DNA of 64,000 bases from Parabacteroides merdae ATCC 43184. Its GTDB lineage: Bacteria; Bacteroidota; Bacteroidia; Bacteroidales; Tannerellaceae. The translations under genes and the position numbers were made by a program. The stretch spans positions 2,790,001 through 2,854,000 of the forward strand of contig NZ_CP102286.1 in the NCBI RefSeq assembly GCF_025151215.1, written 5' to 3'. Positions within the stretch are counted from its first letter, which is position 1; each line of letters opens with the position of its first letter. Shown here piece by piece: positions 1 to 9,848 of this stretch. A model generated the notes under the pieces. That model had not been told where the DNA came from, did not search any database, and saw only the letters and a program-made list of their open reading frames with translations.

Positions 1-210
1 TCCCGCTTCGTCCACTAATGACAGATGAATATCTTTCCAAACAGCATCCTTCATTATCACTTTTTTCAACGCTTTTTCTTCCCCCTTCTGTAATAGAATC
101 CGGGGATGACCGGACAAGCGGGCAGAAGCATTCACAAACTCTTTTTGTGCAAATGATGCATTGTGGCAACAAAATAAGGCCACTAACCATACCAAAATAC
201 GTGCTTTCAT
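1..210 (-). CDS. Secreted lyase-like protein, N-terminal fragment (runs off the window)
   Basis: A minus-strand reading frame starts with ATG at 208-210 and stays open to base 1, giving about 70 residues. The start is preceded by a purine-rich AAGAAGG. Residues 1-22 form a signal peptide (MKARILVWLVALFCCHNASFAQ is the visible run, cleaved after FAQ). The mature end contains HPRILLQKGEEKALKK, which resembles the N-terminal start of heparinase II/III-type and related alpha/alpha-toroid lyases. It begins 16 bases after the stop of the PL8-type gene, so it is the next gene of the same operon. Most of the protein lies outside the window, so the family is an inference. Confidence 0.6.
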   Translation of the reverse strand, partial: MKARILVWLVALFCCHNASFAQKEFVNASARLSGHPRILLQKGEEKALKKVIMKDAVWKDIHLSLVDEAG

Positions 211-226
211 CCTTCTTAAATTTAAG

Positions 227-3200
227 TTACTTATTATATATCACACTCTTTCCTGCATATTCATTTTGAGGCAGATCTACGGAAATCCGGGTTAAAGCCT
301 GTTTTCCGTCCCATTCGGTTTGTATATTTTCTTGTGCCGTCCCAACGATTCTCTGATTAACAGACAGATGGAGTTTCTTCATGAAACGGGTCGGATCAGA
401 AACGCCCAATGTAAGTATTTCACCGGCATCGTTATATTTCACCATCAACATTCCGGGAGCATCCATCTCCACCACGATCTTGTCATGGATCCGAAGCGTT
501 CCACCTTTATAAAAGACCGCATAAGCCATATTTAATCCGTCATGCCGGACAGCCTGCACATCAGGACAATTCGCCAAAACAACCACTCCTTCCTCTTCTA
601 CCTGTTTCTCGATAGACAACGGATCGGCGGAAGGAACGACCATATAGGCATAACCTTCATTATTCGGATAGCTACCGTGATCGACAGAAAGGGTGAACAC
701 ATCTTGCTGAATAATGTCTGTAGGTGTAGTAGTCTGCCGGTTAGCAATCTTCCAGCTTCCTTCCGTACGCTGATTGGATAATATGACATTCTCTTTATTG
801 AGGAAATAATACCCCACTCTGTCATGCACCACCCATCGTACCCCTTTTTTCATACGAGATCCCCGTTCTTGCGGATGAATGCCGTCGGCATCGCTTACGG
901 TCACCTGCCCGTTCAAGAGACATTGATTGACAGTTGTCAAAACCTGGTTCTTCATCCGGCTGGATATGTCCGTCCCCAAACAAACGTATGTTTTATCGAA
1001 GAAGAACCATACTTTCTTGGCCGCTAAACCTGTGTGCGGACTTTTAAAATCGAGACCAACCGCCCCATATGTTCCATCTGTAACCGCCCCGACATAATCA
1101 GTCAATCCCCATTTCTGAATTTCATTCTCACCCGGCATCTTATCCAATTGCACAATCGTTGCCCCTGGTATCTTCATCCAATCATAAACAGGTGTCAATC
1201 TTTTATATTCATCTCCCCTGACAGAAAGATAATTTGTCCCGTCGCCTCTAAAATGATTCATCAACCCTTCCCCATTATACGGTTCTTCCATATTGGCATT
1301 GCGGGTAGAATACATTCTGACAGAAGTATAAAAGTCAGGACGTTGGAACACAAAATGATCCGTTCTCCAAAAGAATTTGGCAAAAGAGCCCGGCCGACAG
1401 GAGGAATCCCCTTTTCTTAAACAGATGATATTATCCAATTCCGCTTGCCTGTAATCAGTCAGGTTTCTCAACTTTTCAGGATCGGAAGGGCTCCACACCC
1501 TTTCTTCACCCGGCCGGGTGATGTCCCGGTTCAAGATACCCGGATCCGAAATCCTTCCATAAACCATCTGTTTGCAAATGCCGTCTAAATAATAGTCAAT
1601 CAATAACCGGACAGCTTGTTCCGAAAAACGGAATTTCGTATCCGCCACATTCGAAGCCCATTCTATAAAAGCACTGGCATAACCGGAACCATAAGAAAGT
1701 GTGTTGTTCACCCAATCCGTCCGGTGATGGAAGCTAAAATCATGTTGCATGCCTCTTTCGGTCGAGAATTTTATTTCTCCCTCTATAACTTTCATCAGCA
1801 TGGCAACCTCTTGGACATCTCTTTTAAAAAGAGCCGCTTTCGCTTGCAAACCTGCGATCTTTATGCGATCACCGCTGGGACGTGCTCCCCAAGCATTGAT
1901 ATTCCCACGTTCCGCTATCTTCAACATCCGTTCCGATTCTTCCGGAGACAAATCCCGGTCGAGTATCAATAACAGGCTCACCATCGTATTAGGCGTACCA
2001 ATTTGGTTCCACCACCAATTCTCACAAATGAAATCATTTTCCAACCAGAAAGCCAATGCCTGATGAACGGCTTTACTTACCTGTTTATTTCCTTTGTAAG
2101 GAGACCCTTTCTTTTGATAAGCAATGCTTAACGCCAACATATTGCTGAGATGCCGTTCATGCTGGAAAGCCGTACGGGTAGTATCGACATAGTCTATCCC
2201 CGGCCAACTTCCATCCGGCTGAAGTGTTTCCAGCAATGTCTTGATCCGGCTGTCAGAAACCGAAGCGCTTAGTAATTGCATGGCAAAACGTTTTCTAAGT
2301 TTCTCTATATCGGCATCTTTTTTAGCTACAAACGATTGACCTCCCTGATTATACCCACTTAAAGAGAGTGGCATCAATGTCGGGAAAACCCATGCAAAAT
2401 GGTGTACCGGATAAATATGAGGGCGGCTATTTTCAACATATTCCCCATATGCAGACTCCCCATATATACCCGCCATAGCCTCCAGCAAATTGTCCGGCCA
2501 AGTGGCATGCGTCCCAACATTCGGTCCTTCATACCACTTCCATTCAGATGGAGATTTTTGATAGCGAAGCAGATAGTCCAATGCCTTTTTAACCGACTTT
2601 CCCTCTTGTTCCCATAAGAACAGATTCTCACCCGTCAAATTATAAGTAACCCAAAAAGAAGCAGTCATAGGAGCCAACGAGAAATAGGTATACCAAAGAC
2701 CATTCTTTCCACGCCTAACTTCTTCCGGCATATGACCGTCACTTGCGATCTTATCACCCAAATCACCTTTAATCAACTTGATATTACGTTCGATTTCCTC
2801 TTTATCATCCAAAAAAGAAGCGACTAACAAAGAGCCCAGACGTCCCCAATCTGCCCAATTATTCTTTCGTTCACGAATTTCATTTGTCGCTTTCCGATAA
2901 ACGGACGTCACCCAATCCTTAAAAAGCTGCTTCTCATCGGCGTCCCATACCGACGTATCATCCATTAACTCAGCTGCCATTAAAAATGCCGACCCGGAGT
3001 AGCTCATCACCAATGGTCCATCCGGTTCCGAATATTTCTTATTAATGGTAGCCCATGCATTCATAAAATAACACGCTTTTTCTCCATACCTTTTCTTTCC
3101 CGACAACCGGTAAGCCAGTGCAGAACAATAAGCGGCAAAAGCATCCTGTTGCAACGCCAACGAATTGGCCCGGTGCTCTTCGGGTTTCACATAGTAACCG

Positions 3201-3424
3201 GGAACAGCAAAGTCATTTCGTGCATGGTGAGTGACCTGTTGAATGGAATCTGCATAACGGATCAATTGCACATACGCCGTATGATACGGTTCCTGTTTCC
3301 GTCCTATCATTTTTTTCACAAAGGCTATTTGTTTTAATGGATGCATGCTATGGTTCGCCCATAGCGATTGGTACATGCCAAACAAACAAAAGGACATCAA
3401 TATTCCAATAATTACTTTTCTCAT
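227..3424 (-). CDS. Two-domain polysaccharide lyase: alginate-lyase-like N-terminus fused to a PL8-type lyase
   Basis: Secreted protein of 1065 residues with an N-terminal signal peptide (MRKVIIGILMSFCLFGMYQS). Residues about 40-370 look like an alginate_lyase alpha/alpha toroid (YADSIQQ, LAYRLSGKKRYGEKACYFMNAW, NNWADWG). From about 380 to the end it reads as a PL8 chondroitin/hyaluronate lyase: an alpha toroid with NWWWNQIGTPNTM near residue 470, DFSFHHR and YGSGYASAF near 562-580, and the central beta-domain start NGEGLMNHFRGDGTNYLSVRG near 718. In PL8 enzymes the conserved Asn, His and Tyr of these motifs are the catalytic residues. Typical PL8 proteins are about 700-800 residues, so the extra N-terminal toroid is unusual. 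It is probably surface or periplasmic and degrades an acidic glycan; whether the first domain is active is unknown. Confidence 0.8.
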   Translation of the reverse strand: MRKVIIGILMSFCLFGMYQSLWANHSMHPLKQIAFVKKMIGRKQEPYHTAYVQLIRYADSIQQVTHHARNDFAVPGYYVKPEEHRANSLALQQDAFAAYCSALAYRLSGKKRYGEKACYFMNAWATINKKYSEPDGPLVMSYSGSAFLMAAELMDDTSVWDADEKQLFKDWVTSVYRKATNEIRERKNNWADWGRLGSLLVASFLDDKEEIERNIKLIKGDLGDKIASDGHMPEEVRRGKNGLWYTYFSLAPMTASFWVTYNLTGENLFLWEQEGKSVKKALDYLLRYQKSPSEWKWYEGPNVGTHATWPDNLLEAMAGIYGESAYGEYVENSRPHIYPVHHFAWVFPTLMPLSLSGYNQGGQSFVAKKDADIEKLRKRFAMQLLSASVSDSRIKTLLETLQPDGSWPGIDYVDTTRTAFQHERHLSNMLALSIAYQKKGSPYKGNKQVSKAVHQALAFWLENDFICENWWWNQIGTPNTMVSLLLILDRDLSPEESERMLKIAERGNINAWGARPSGDRIKIAGLQAKAALFKRDVQEVAMLMKVIEGEIKFSTERGMQHDFSFHHRTDWVNNTLSYGSGYASAFIEWASNVADTKFRFSEQAVRLLIDYYLDGICKQMVYGRISDPGILNRDITRPGEERVWSPSDPEKLRNLTDYRQAELDNIICLRKGDSSCRPGSFAKFFWRTDHFVFQRPDFYTSVRMYSTRNANMEEPYNGEGLMNHFRGDGTNYLSVRGDEYKRLTPVYDWMKIPGATIVQLDKMPGENEIQKWGLTDYVGAVTDGTYGAVGLDFKSPHTGLAAKKVWFFFDKTYVCLGTDISSRMKNQVLTTVNQCLLNGQVTVSDADGIHPQERGSRMKKGVRWVVHDRVGYYFLNKENVILSNQRTEGSWKIANRQTTTPTDIIQQDVFTLSVDHGSYPNNEGYAYMVVPSADPLSIEKQVEEEGVVVLANCPDVQAVRHDGLNMAYAVFYKGGTLRIHDKIVVEMDAPGMLMVKYNDAGEILTLGVSDPTRFMKKLHLSVNQRIVGTAQENIQTEWDGKQALTRISVDLPQNEYAGKSVIYNK

Positions 3425-3457
3425 AACATTCCTATTATTTCATGGTACTATTTTCAA

Positions 3458-6115
3458 TCACTTCATCTTAAAGACTCTCTCGCCTCCAGTCAAATAGAAA
3501 GGTTCTTTCAACATCCCATTCTTCGCTTGTATTTTTATCGGACAATTAGAACGGACAAGAAGTGAGGTTTGATCATATTCCATATAAAAACTACCTCGAT
3601 TCTCCGACTCAACCTTGAATTCCTTATTTTCTACAAAGGATCCATTTCCCACATACACACTATTTTTTCCTTTCCGCTTTGCAAAAATAGCAAAATCACC
3701 ACAACATTTCTGATTATTCAATATGACAGGTCCATCTTTCAAAATATTAACCAATGTAAAAGTATCACCTTCTTTTGTATTTACTTTAATAGCACAACCT
3801 TCTTCTCCCTGAGGATCCAATTTAACCCGGTCAACAGATTCGATTAAACCGGCGGATACCTTATCTGATATAGGTTCGTAAACAGCGACAAACGGTTCTT
3901 TTACAGCAGGTTTTTCTTTCCGCATCGTAACAACAAGAGAAGGTTTGTTTTGATAGGGAGACGAAGCGGTTTTCGCACCAGGTGCTAAAGCCGTAAAATA
4001 AGAGACATCTGAAGAGGCCGGCATCCACATCTTCATGTAACTTGTTCCTGTGTTTAATGGTCTTGCTGAAAATAAAGCGACAACCGTATTTTCATTAAGT
4101 CCGGTTGTCCGTACCGAACGGAAATATCGTAACCCCGGACGGTCCTCCCCAACACAAGGATAAGACGAGACCTCCTCTTGTTTCAAAACCTTTCCGTCTT
4201 GTGTATAAAGAATCACACTATCCCCTATATTATGATACAAATAATCATTACTGATCGCATTATCGGAACGATAAAAATCCACATAAAAACCATGTTTCTC
4301 ATCAATACGAAGAATCGATAATAAACGATCTTGATGGGTCTTTGTCGAACCATCATAATAGTTTGTCAATGTATAAGAAAACTCATCAGAGATGGCCTTT
4401 TTACCCGCTAATGGTTCCATTGATACCAACTCTACTTGCCCTATCCTTTTCGTTCCACCTCCACCTCTAAACGGAGTTACCGAAGTAGAGGCTCCTGCAG
4501 CTACAACCGTGTTATGTGCCGCCCATTGCGTATAATAATTAACGTGCATCGGATGTTCATAGGTAGGTCCATTACCCGGATCGATCCCTTGAACAGTTCC
4601 GGCTCCATATAATTCCATGCTCATGCCATTGGAATGATTATGATTATAAGTAGCTCCCTGCACTACACACATCAGCCCGTTCTGCGGATCTAATCCATTT
4701 CTCTGAAGATAACAAGAAGCAAAATCCAACTTCTCCGATCTATTCCAAAGATGATTGTCCCCACTCTTTGCCTTCGGTAATTCAGGCAAATAACATAACA
4801 ATCCGGTCAGTCCGGATTTTGAACGGTCATATTGTCCTGCCTGTTCCAAAATCATGGCAGCATTCAACAAATCTGGAAGAATCGGTAGCTGATATTTGTC
4901 GGCCATCAGAATAGCACTCTCCAAGCACTCCATGCTTTGGCGCGGTCTTCCCGTATCGCCAAAAGCGGAAGCGGTTAAGTCGGGAAACGAATATTTCAAC
5001 ATAACATAAGAAGCATTCAACAAAATCGGATATTGATTAAAAATCTGATACCCATTATTTTCAAGCATGAGTGCAGCTTCTATTAACTTCGATACCGGAT
5101 AATTATGATAACCTCCTGGTTCTTTCCAATGCCCATCCGGTGTAAACCACAACTTGGATGCGGAAGGTAGGCTTAGTTGTCCGCAACCATCCACAACCGT
5201 ATCCCGGTTCAAATAAAAATCCAAATAAAAATTCCTTTTCTGTGCATCTTTTAATGATAACGCTGCTGCGACCAAAGTCGAACTTTCAGCGGCAAACCAG
5301 TTATTCCCTGTATATCCCCTAAACAACAACGTCCAAGCGACCTTTTCAAAAGCTTTGTCATAATTTTCCAAAGGATACTTATATTTTACCAGATAAGGAT
5401 ACAAGAAATCATAAGCCAAAATCAACGGCTTCTCTTTCTCATCTCCCAACGTCTGGATATCTAAAAAGCCGGTACGTCCAGGGCCGTCAATCGGTTCCTG
5501 ATAGACAACTCCGCTTACCCACTGGTTCAAAATATCGGCAGCAAACTTAGCATATTTTTCTTCTCCTGTCAGCCAATAAATGACAGAAGCCTCATAAGCC
5601 AATGCATTGATTCTTCCGTTAATAGTGCCCACATATGCCTGTGGGTCCACACATTCATATTTCTGAGTGTCCGGATTCAGCAAATTCATTGTCATAGACG
5701 TATCATTCGGGACAATATCCTCCATTTCAGGAACAACATAAGCCCGGCCTTGCGGTGTGATCGGAGCACGTTTATGTGGTGATACCCGTACAGTCGGAAC
5801 CGGAGCGTCACCTTCGTAACCAATCAATTGTGTACCTTCTTTATCTGATATAAAACGGGTATAACGTTTTCCGGGAATCCTGTTCATCAAATAGCGGTCC
5901 AAAATCCAATCCGGTTCTGCCTGATGCCTTTCCACATAGACAGCCAACCGTTCCTTTGTCTGATTGAAAATATGTTTCGCCCAAGCCTGTTTCTCTATTT
6001 TATCTAACACAGCCACTTTATCCTCATCTTTGACAAGAATATGCGGATATTTCTCTGCCCAAACCGATAAGCTGGCAAACAAGACTAAAATTATACTATA
6101 TATCGTTTTCATCAT
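3458..6115 (-). CDS. Heparinase II/III-family polysaccharide lyase
   Basis: Secreted protein of 885 residues; signal peptide ends near SVWAEKYPH. HILVKDEDKVAVLDKIEKQAWAKHIF near the N-terminus begins the alpha/alpha-toroid domain. In the middle, YNHNHSNGMSMELYGAG followed by GIDPGNGPTYEHPMHVNYYTQWAAHNTV is the heparinase II/III beta-sandwich entry, with His and Tyr residues expected in catalysis. The C-terminal third is a beta-rich domain ending GGERVFKMK. Length fits the larger heparinase II/III-like enzymes of Bacteroidales. It lies between two other lyases, 7 bases downstream of the alginate-lyase/beta-helix gene and 33 bases before the PL8-type gene, so all should be co-transcribed. The exact PL family and the uronic-acid polymer cut cannot be read from sequence alone. 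Confidence 0.75.
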   Translation of the reverse strand: MMKTIYSIILVLFASLSVWAEKYPHILVKDEDKVAVLDKIEKQAWAKHIFNQTKERLAVYVERHQAEPDWILDRYLMNRIPGKRYTRFISDKEGTQLIGYEGDAPVPTVRVSPHKRAPITPQGRAYVVPEMEDIVPNDTSMTMNLLNPDTQKYECVDPQAYVGTINGRINALAYEASVIYWLTGEEKYAKFAADILNQWVSGVVYQEPIDGPGRTGFLDIQTLGDEKEKPLILAYDFLYPYLVKYKYPLENYDKAFEKVAWTLLFRGYTGNNWFAAESSTLVAAALSLKDAQKRNFYLDFYLNRDTVVDGCGQLSLPSASKLWFTPDGHWKEPGGYHNYPVSKLIEAALMLENNGYQIFNQYPILLNASYVMLKYSFPDLTASAFGDTGRPRQSMECLESAILMADKYQLPILPDLLNAAMILEQAGQYDRSKSGLTGLLCYLPELPKAKSGDNHLWNRSEKLDFASCYLQRNGLDPQNGLMCVVQGATYNHNHSNGMSMELYGAGTVQGIDPGNGPTYEHPMHVNYYTQWAAHNTVVAAGASTSVTPFRGGGGTKRIGQVELVSMEPLAGKKAISDEFSYTLTNYYDGSTKTHQDRLLSILRIDEKHGFYVDFYRSDNAISNDYLYHNIGDSVILYTQDGKVLKQEEVSSYPCVGEDRPGLRYFRSVRTTGLNENTVVALFSARPLNTGTSYMKMWMPASSDVSYFTALAPGAKTASSPYQNKPSLVVTMRKEKPAVKEPFVAVYEPISDKVSAGLIESVDRVKLDPQGEEGCAIKVNTKEGDTFTLVNILKDGPVILNNQKCCGDFAIFAKRKGKNSVYVGNGSFVENKEFKVESENRGSFYMEYDQTSLLVRSNCPIKIQAKNGMLKEPFYLTGGERVFKMK

Positions 6116-6122
6116 TTGTCCA

Positions 6123-8204
6123 TTATAATTGTTCCAATTGCAGTTTTTTCTCAGAAGAAAGCCATTCCTGCCGCTTTTCTTTACCGTTCCATCTATAAAG
6201 ATTATCTTTTATATCTGTTTCTTTCATGCCAAATGCCCGAATGCCATACTCATTATTATACTGAATCTTATTATGCCTAATTTGAATCAAGTTAGAGCCA
6301 TCATGCAGATATTCACCCATAAAACCACATCCATCATTCCCTTCAACCAGACAATTTTCGATTTTGCCGTTATGACATTCGGCCATCAACAGGCCATGCC
6401 AACCATTTCTGGCAATTTCGCAATTTTCGACCTTTAATGACTTACAATGATCAAGAACCAATCCACAACCACGTATGGAAGTATCGAATCGTGAATCCTT
6501 TATCATAATATTGGAGGAGTGTTGGATCATCAGGTTATGTTGTAGCCTTGGACCGGGAACGACATGTGCACCATTTTCCGTAAAATCGCAATGGTCGATC
6601 TCGATTCCTTCCGCATCCGATATATAAACTCCTGATCTGGAAAAGTTGATCACAGTCAGATTTTTCAATTTAATATTGCTGAAAGCATGTCCTGCTTCTC
6701 CTCTCATAGAAATTCCCGCCAAGGCATTACTATAACGCCCGGTTCTGTAGAAACGTCCGGAATTCGGATCATAAGCTTCCTGATGTTCTTTGGAACCATC
6801 CACTACAAGATTCTCTATCGTAATATTTTTTGCATCCAAATCACCCAATAAGATAGCTGCCGTCCGGATCGTCGGTTCACAAATCAAGACTGTGCTCCGC
6901 CCTTCTCCACAGATATGTATATCAGAAGGAATGGTCAAGGATTGTTTCAATCGATATTCACCGGCACGTAAAAAAAGCGTTTTGCCAGAACCGGCATTCG
7001 TATTCAATACTGCTTGAAGATCTTCCCGGTTATTTACTTCGATCACAGAATGCCCCACCGGCTGAGCCTGTTCCAATGTCGCACCTGCATGATAAGCGAT
7101 ATTACTTTCCTGAATATCAACAAGTTCAGAAGGTTTCTGCCGAAACTCTTCACGAAATGCAGTCAGCTTCCATAGGGCATTTGCCGGATTGTTCATGTTA
7201 GTACGACTACATAATTCTTTCAGGTAAGGCATGTTGACTCCCTTTGCCGTAAAATGATCGATGCAATGTTCAAATCCTGCACGATATTTAAACCGTTCCC
7301 GTTGCGAAGGAACGCCATAAGCATAAACAGAATCACCGCATATAAAACGTGCAGAATACTCCAAACCTAAAGCCAACCTGTTATCCGCAGCACTGAACAG
7401 ATCCACCCCCTGTGTATAAGCGATACGTGCCGCTCCTGAAAATTCATAAAGTCCCATTTGGACATGTCCCTGATCCCGACGGGTCTCCTGGCACTGGCCG
7501 GTAGGATAAATATACTTAATCAGACTGCCATTCGCATTAGCATGCAGATAATGATAGACTGCATTATCGAATAATTCCCTATTATCAGTAAAAACAGCAA
7601 TGGCCAGCAAGGTATGCATAATAGCTCCATCCCAATTACCGTTTGCAACAGGAAAATAATAACGAATAGTTGGATAGAAAGCCGACATCATCAATCGTGT
7701 CATATTTTCCGTATCTATCTTTTTCCACCCAGGATAATTATAGCGCAAAATCTCGGCAGCATTACAAAACTCATAACCAGTCAATGCCACAAGCAATTTG
7801 GCGTTATTCTCATCGAAACTGCGTAAAGTATTGGCCCACTTCTCAATAATATCTATCACTATTTCAGCATAACACTCTTCTCTTGAAATATACCATAAGA
7901 CGGCACAGCTATACGCCATACGTGCCGACTGAGACAAATCCTTTCCTCCTATATCAGGTTGGGAATAGGGTCCACTGATCACATGGGCAAATGGTTTTAC
8001 TTGAAAATCCAATGGCGTTTTTTCCTTCAACAAATCATAAGCATCCTTCCAAGGTTGTTTTCCCGCCAAAACTTGGTTACGCATATACTCCAAGTCTGCT
8101 GAATTCATATCTATTCCGGGATGTACAAACTTTTGGGCAGTTCCGATACCGGTCACCAGCAAAAGCATAGTCACTATCAATAAAAATCGTATATTATGTC
8201 TCAT
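6123..8204 (-). CDS. Alginate-lyase-like toroid fused to a right-handed parallel beta-helix
   Basis: I take the ATG at 8202-8204, which starts a normal signal peptide (MRHNIRFLLIVTMLLLVTG); an upstream ATG would add 13 residues before it. The protein is about 693 residues. Residues about 25-370 are an alginate_lyase-type alpha/alpha toroid (ARMAYSCAVLWYISREECYAEIVIDIIEKWANTL, NWDGAIMHTLLAIAVF). From about 395 on it becomes a parallel beta-helix of short repeating rungs (LFLRAGEYRLKQSLTIPSDIHICGEG, then coils such as IKLKNLTVINFSRSGVYISDAEGIEIDHCDF), like PL6 lyases and other pectate-lyase-fold enzymes. It may cut uronic-acid-containing glycan with either module. This is the first enzyme gene after the binding-protein genes and is separated from them by a hairpin. 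Confidence 0.72.
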   Translation of the reverse strand: MRHNIRFLLIVTMLLLVTGIGTAQKFVHPGIDMNSADLEYMRNQVLAGKQPWKDAYDLLKEKTPLDFQVKPFAHVISGPYSQPDIGGKDLSQSARMAYSCAVLWYISREECYAEIVIDIIEKWANTLRSFDENNAKLLVALTGYEFCNAAEILRYNYPGWKKIDTENMTRLMMSAFYPTIRYYFPVANGNWDGAIMHTLLAIAVFTDNRELFDNAVYHYLHANANGSLIKYIYPTGQCQETRRDQGHVQMGLYEFSGAARIAYTQGVDLFSAADNRLALGLEYSARFICGDSVYAYGVPSQRERFKYRAGFEHCIDHFTAKGVNMPYLKELCSRTNMNNPANALWKLTAFREEFRQKPSELVDIQESNIAYHAGATLEQAQPVGHSVIEVNNREDLQAVLNTNAGSGKTLFLRAGEYRLKQSLTIPSDIHICGEGRSTVLICEPTIRTAAILLGDLDAKNITIENLVVDGSKEHQEAYDPNSGRFYRTGRYSNALAGISMRGEAGHAFSNIKLKNLTVINFSRSGVYISDAEGIEIDHCDFTENGAHVVPGPRLQHNLMIQHSSNIMIKDSRFDTSIRGCGLVLDHCKSLKVENCEIARNGWHGLLMAECHNGKIENCLVEGNDGCGFMGEYLHDGSNLIQIRHNKIQYNNEYGIRAFGMKETDIKDNLYRWNGKEKRQEWLSSEKKLQLEQL

Positions 8205-8258
8205 GATATATTGGTTTATATAATAGAATAGACTAAAAAACAAAATTAAGGGTAATCA

Positions 8259-8298
8259 GTTGGTAAGTCGAAGAACCTGAATTCAGCAACTTACCAAC
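8259..8298 (-). terminator. Intra-operon hairpin between the lipoprotein genes and the lyase genes
   Basis: GTTGGTAAGT at 8259-8268 pairs perfectly with ACTTACCAAC at 8289-8298. In the direction of transcription (minus) it is followed by a T-rich run. It may act as a partial terminator or RNA-stability element, lowering lyase expression relative to the susCD part. This is inferred from structure only. Confidence 0.45.
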
Positions 8299-8319
8299 CT
8301 ATCAACTCATCAATAGAAC

Positions 8320-9321
8320 TTACATTTTATACCTTTTGACACTAACAGTCACCTCACTCGCAGAAGCCTTGTTAATATAAACATATGCTCTATATTTACC
8401 GTCAGCCGTCTCAACCCACGCACCGGCCTCTTCTTTTAATCCCAAGATATAGTTCGTACATTTAGACATATCGATTGTCTCAAAATCCAAATCATCAATA
8501 AATTTGCTGTATTGCAAGTCAGACAGTTGTCGATCTTGTAAGCCATAAACTTTGATCATCTTGGTATTATTGACAAAACCGGAAGGGAGTTCTGTTCCAC
8601 CCATATATTCTTTTGGAGAAGAAGAAGTATAGAAGGCATGTGACAAATCCGATTTTTCACTATACGCATACATGATATCAATTTTCGCAGCCAACGAAGG
8701 GTTAGCCTGCAAATCTGCTTTTGAATAAATATGCACGGCCTCTCCCTCATTCAAGAATGAAAGATAACATTTATCATTAGTCACTGACAAATTTTTGGCC
8801 ATATCCATTTTTGAAATCTTATACGGACCTAATTTGTATTCCGCAACTTGACCGTTACTGGCTTTAACCGAAAATGAAAACTGTACATCTTTGCCACGAG
8901 CTTCTTCCGGAATAATATAATAATAACGAAGAGTTGCCGCACAGGTATCAACAGTGAAGTCTATAACAGTTGTTGTCCCGTTCGTCTGTGAATCAGAACA
9001 AACTTTTACCGGAATATCCTGACCGGACGAATTGGTATAATACGAATTTGGATCAAAGTAAGTACCGGTAGCACCAGCAATGCTGCTCACAACCTGAGCG
9101 GACGACAGTTTCCCAAGTTCATTAGGAATAGCCATCGCATAGGCAAATTCTATTTCATTACCTACAATATTCGGTGCAACAGGCAGACTGCGTTTGATAC
9201 AATCATTGCTTAATGCAGAGACCGGATCCTTCAATAACACAGGATCATCATCACATGCAACCAAAGTTAAAGCAAATGACAACAATACAAAATAATAATA
9301 TTTCAGTTTCATACTTTTCAT
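8320..9321 (-). CDS. DUF4466-family lipoprotein of the polysaccharide locus
   Basis: Lipoprotein of 333 residues with a lipobox ending at Cys23 (LSFALTLVAC, then DDD, which favours outer-membrane or surface display). The run IKRSLPVAPNIVGNEIEFAYAMAIPNELGKLSSAQV and the segment CAATLRYYYIIPEEARGKDVQFSFSVKASNGQ match what I know of DUF4466 proteins, which accompany SusC/SusD pairs with polysaccharide lyases. No enzymatic motif is visible, so it is probably a surface glycan-binding protein in the SusE/SusF position. A second ATG three codons in (at 9312) is an equally possible start. It lies 6 bases after the preceding lipoprotein gene. Confidence 0.75.
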   Translation of the reverse strand: MKSMKLKYYYFVLLSFALTLVACDDDPVLLKDPVSALSNDCIKRSLPVAPNIVGNEIEFAYAMAIPNELGKLSSAQVVSSIAGATGTYFDPNSYYTNSSGQDIPVKVCSDSQTNGTTTVIDFTVDTCAATLRYYYIIPEEARGKDVQFSFSVKASNGQVAEYKLGPYKISKMDMAKNLSVTNDKCYLSFLNEGEAVHIYSKADLQANPSLAAKIDIMYAYSEKSDLSHAFYTSSSPKEYMGGTELPSGFVNNTKMIKVYGLQDRQLSDLQYSKFIDDLDFETIDMSKCTNYILGLKEEAGAWVETADGKYRAYVYINKASASEVTVSVKRYKM

Positions 9322-9327
9322 TTTTTA

Positions 9328-9831
9328 TTATTGCAATGGTCTTTCTACTATAAGGAATATGTATTCCTTTTTAATTTCACGATTACCAGCGATAACAGTG
9401 AACCGTTTAGCCGTCGAAGGAAATGCCGACGGATTATTCACTATGCGCTCACTCAACTGATCCGACGGATTCCCGGACTTCCAATCACCTTCGATGAATT
9501 CCATATTCATTTTGGAACCGGAGAAATCCATCCACCCCGTAATTTTAGGAGCCAGTTTTGCATCTTCACAAAGAGATATACGCGGCCAAACATTATTAAT
9601 CGGGGTACCAAATTTGACATACATGATAGCAACTTGAGCTGTTGTATCAACATAGGCATTACCCAACTTAATTGTTTGATGATCCGTATTATACAAATCA
9701 AAATTACTCACATAACATTCTGCTCTTGTCGTGATTAACAACCCGTCTTCATCTACCGGAAAATCTTCACATGATACAGCAATCAAGGCAATGAACAAAA
9801 ACAAGCAAATTTTACTAATCATCTTTTTCAT
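9328..9831 (-). CDS. Small lipoprotein next to SusD (possible glycan-binding accessory)
   Basis: The ATG at 9829-9831 gives 167 residues starting MKKMISKICLFLFIALIAVSC with a lipobox Cys. The longer frame starting at 9858 would overlap the end of susD and put hydrophilic residues before the signal peptide, so I reject it. The mature part (CEDFPVDEDGLLITTRAECYVSNFDLYN) is predicted beta-rich. Many Bacteroidales loci carry such a lipoprotein directly after susD; domains such as DUF5018 have this start, but I cannot assign a family firmly. It is 17 bases downstream of the susD stop and 6 bases before the DUF4466 gene. Confidence 0.6.
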   Translation of the reverse strand: MKKMISKICLFLFIALIAVSCEDFPVDEDGLLITTRAECYVSNFDLYNTDHQTIKLGNAYVDTTAQVAIMYVKFGTPINNVWPRISLCEDAKLAPKITGWMDFSGSKMNMEFIEGDWKSGNPSDQLSERIVNNPSAFPSTAKRFTVIAGNREIKKEYIFLIVERPLQ

Positions 9832-9848
9832 ATCATCCAATTTTTTAA

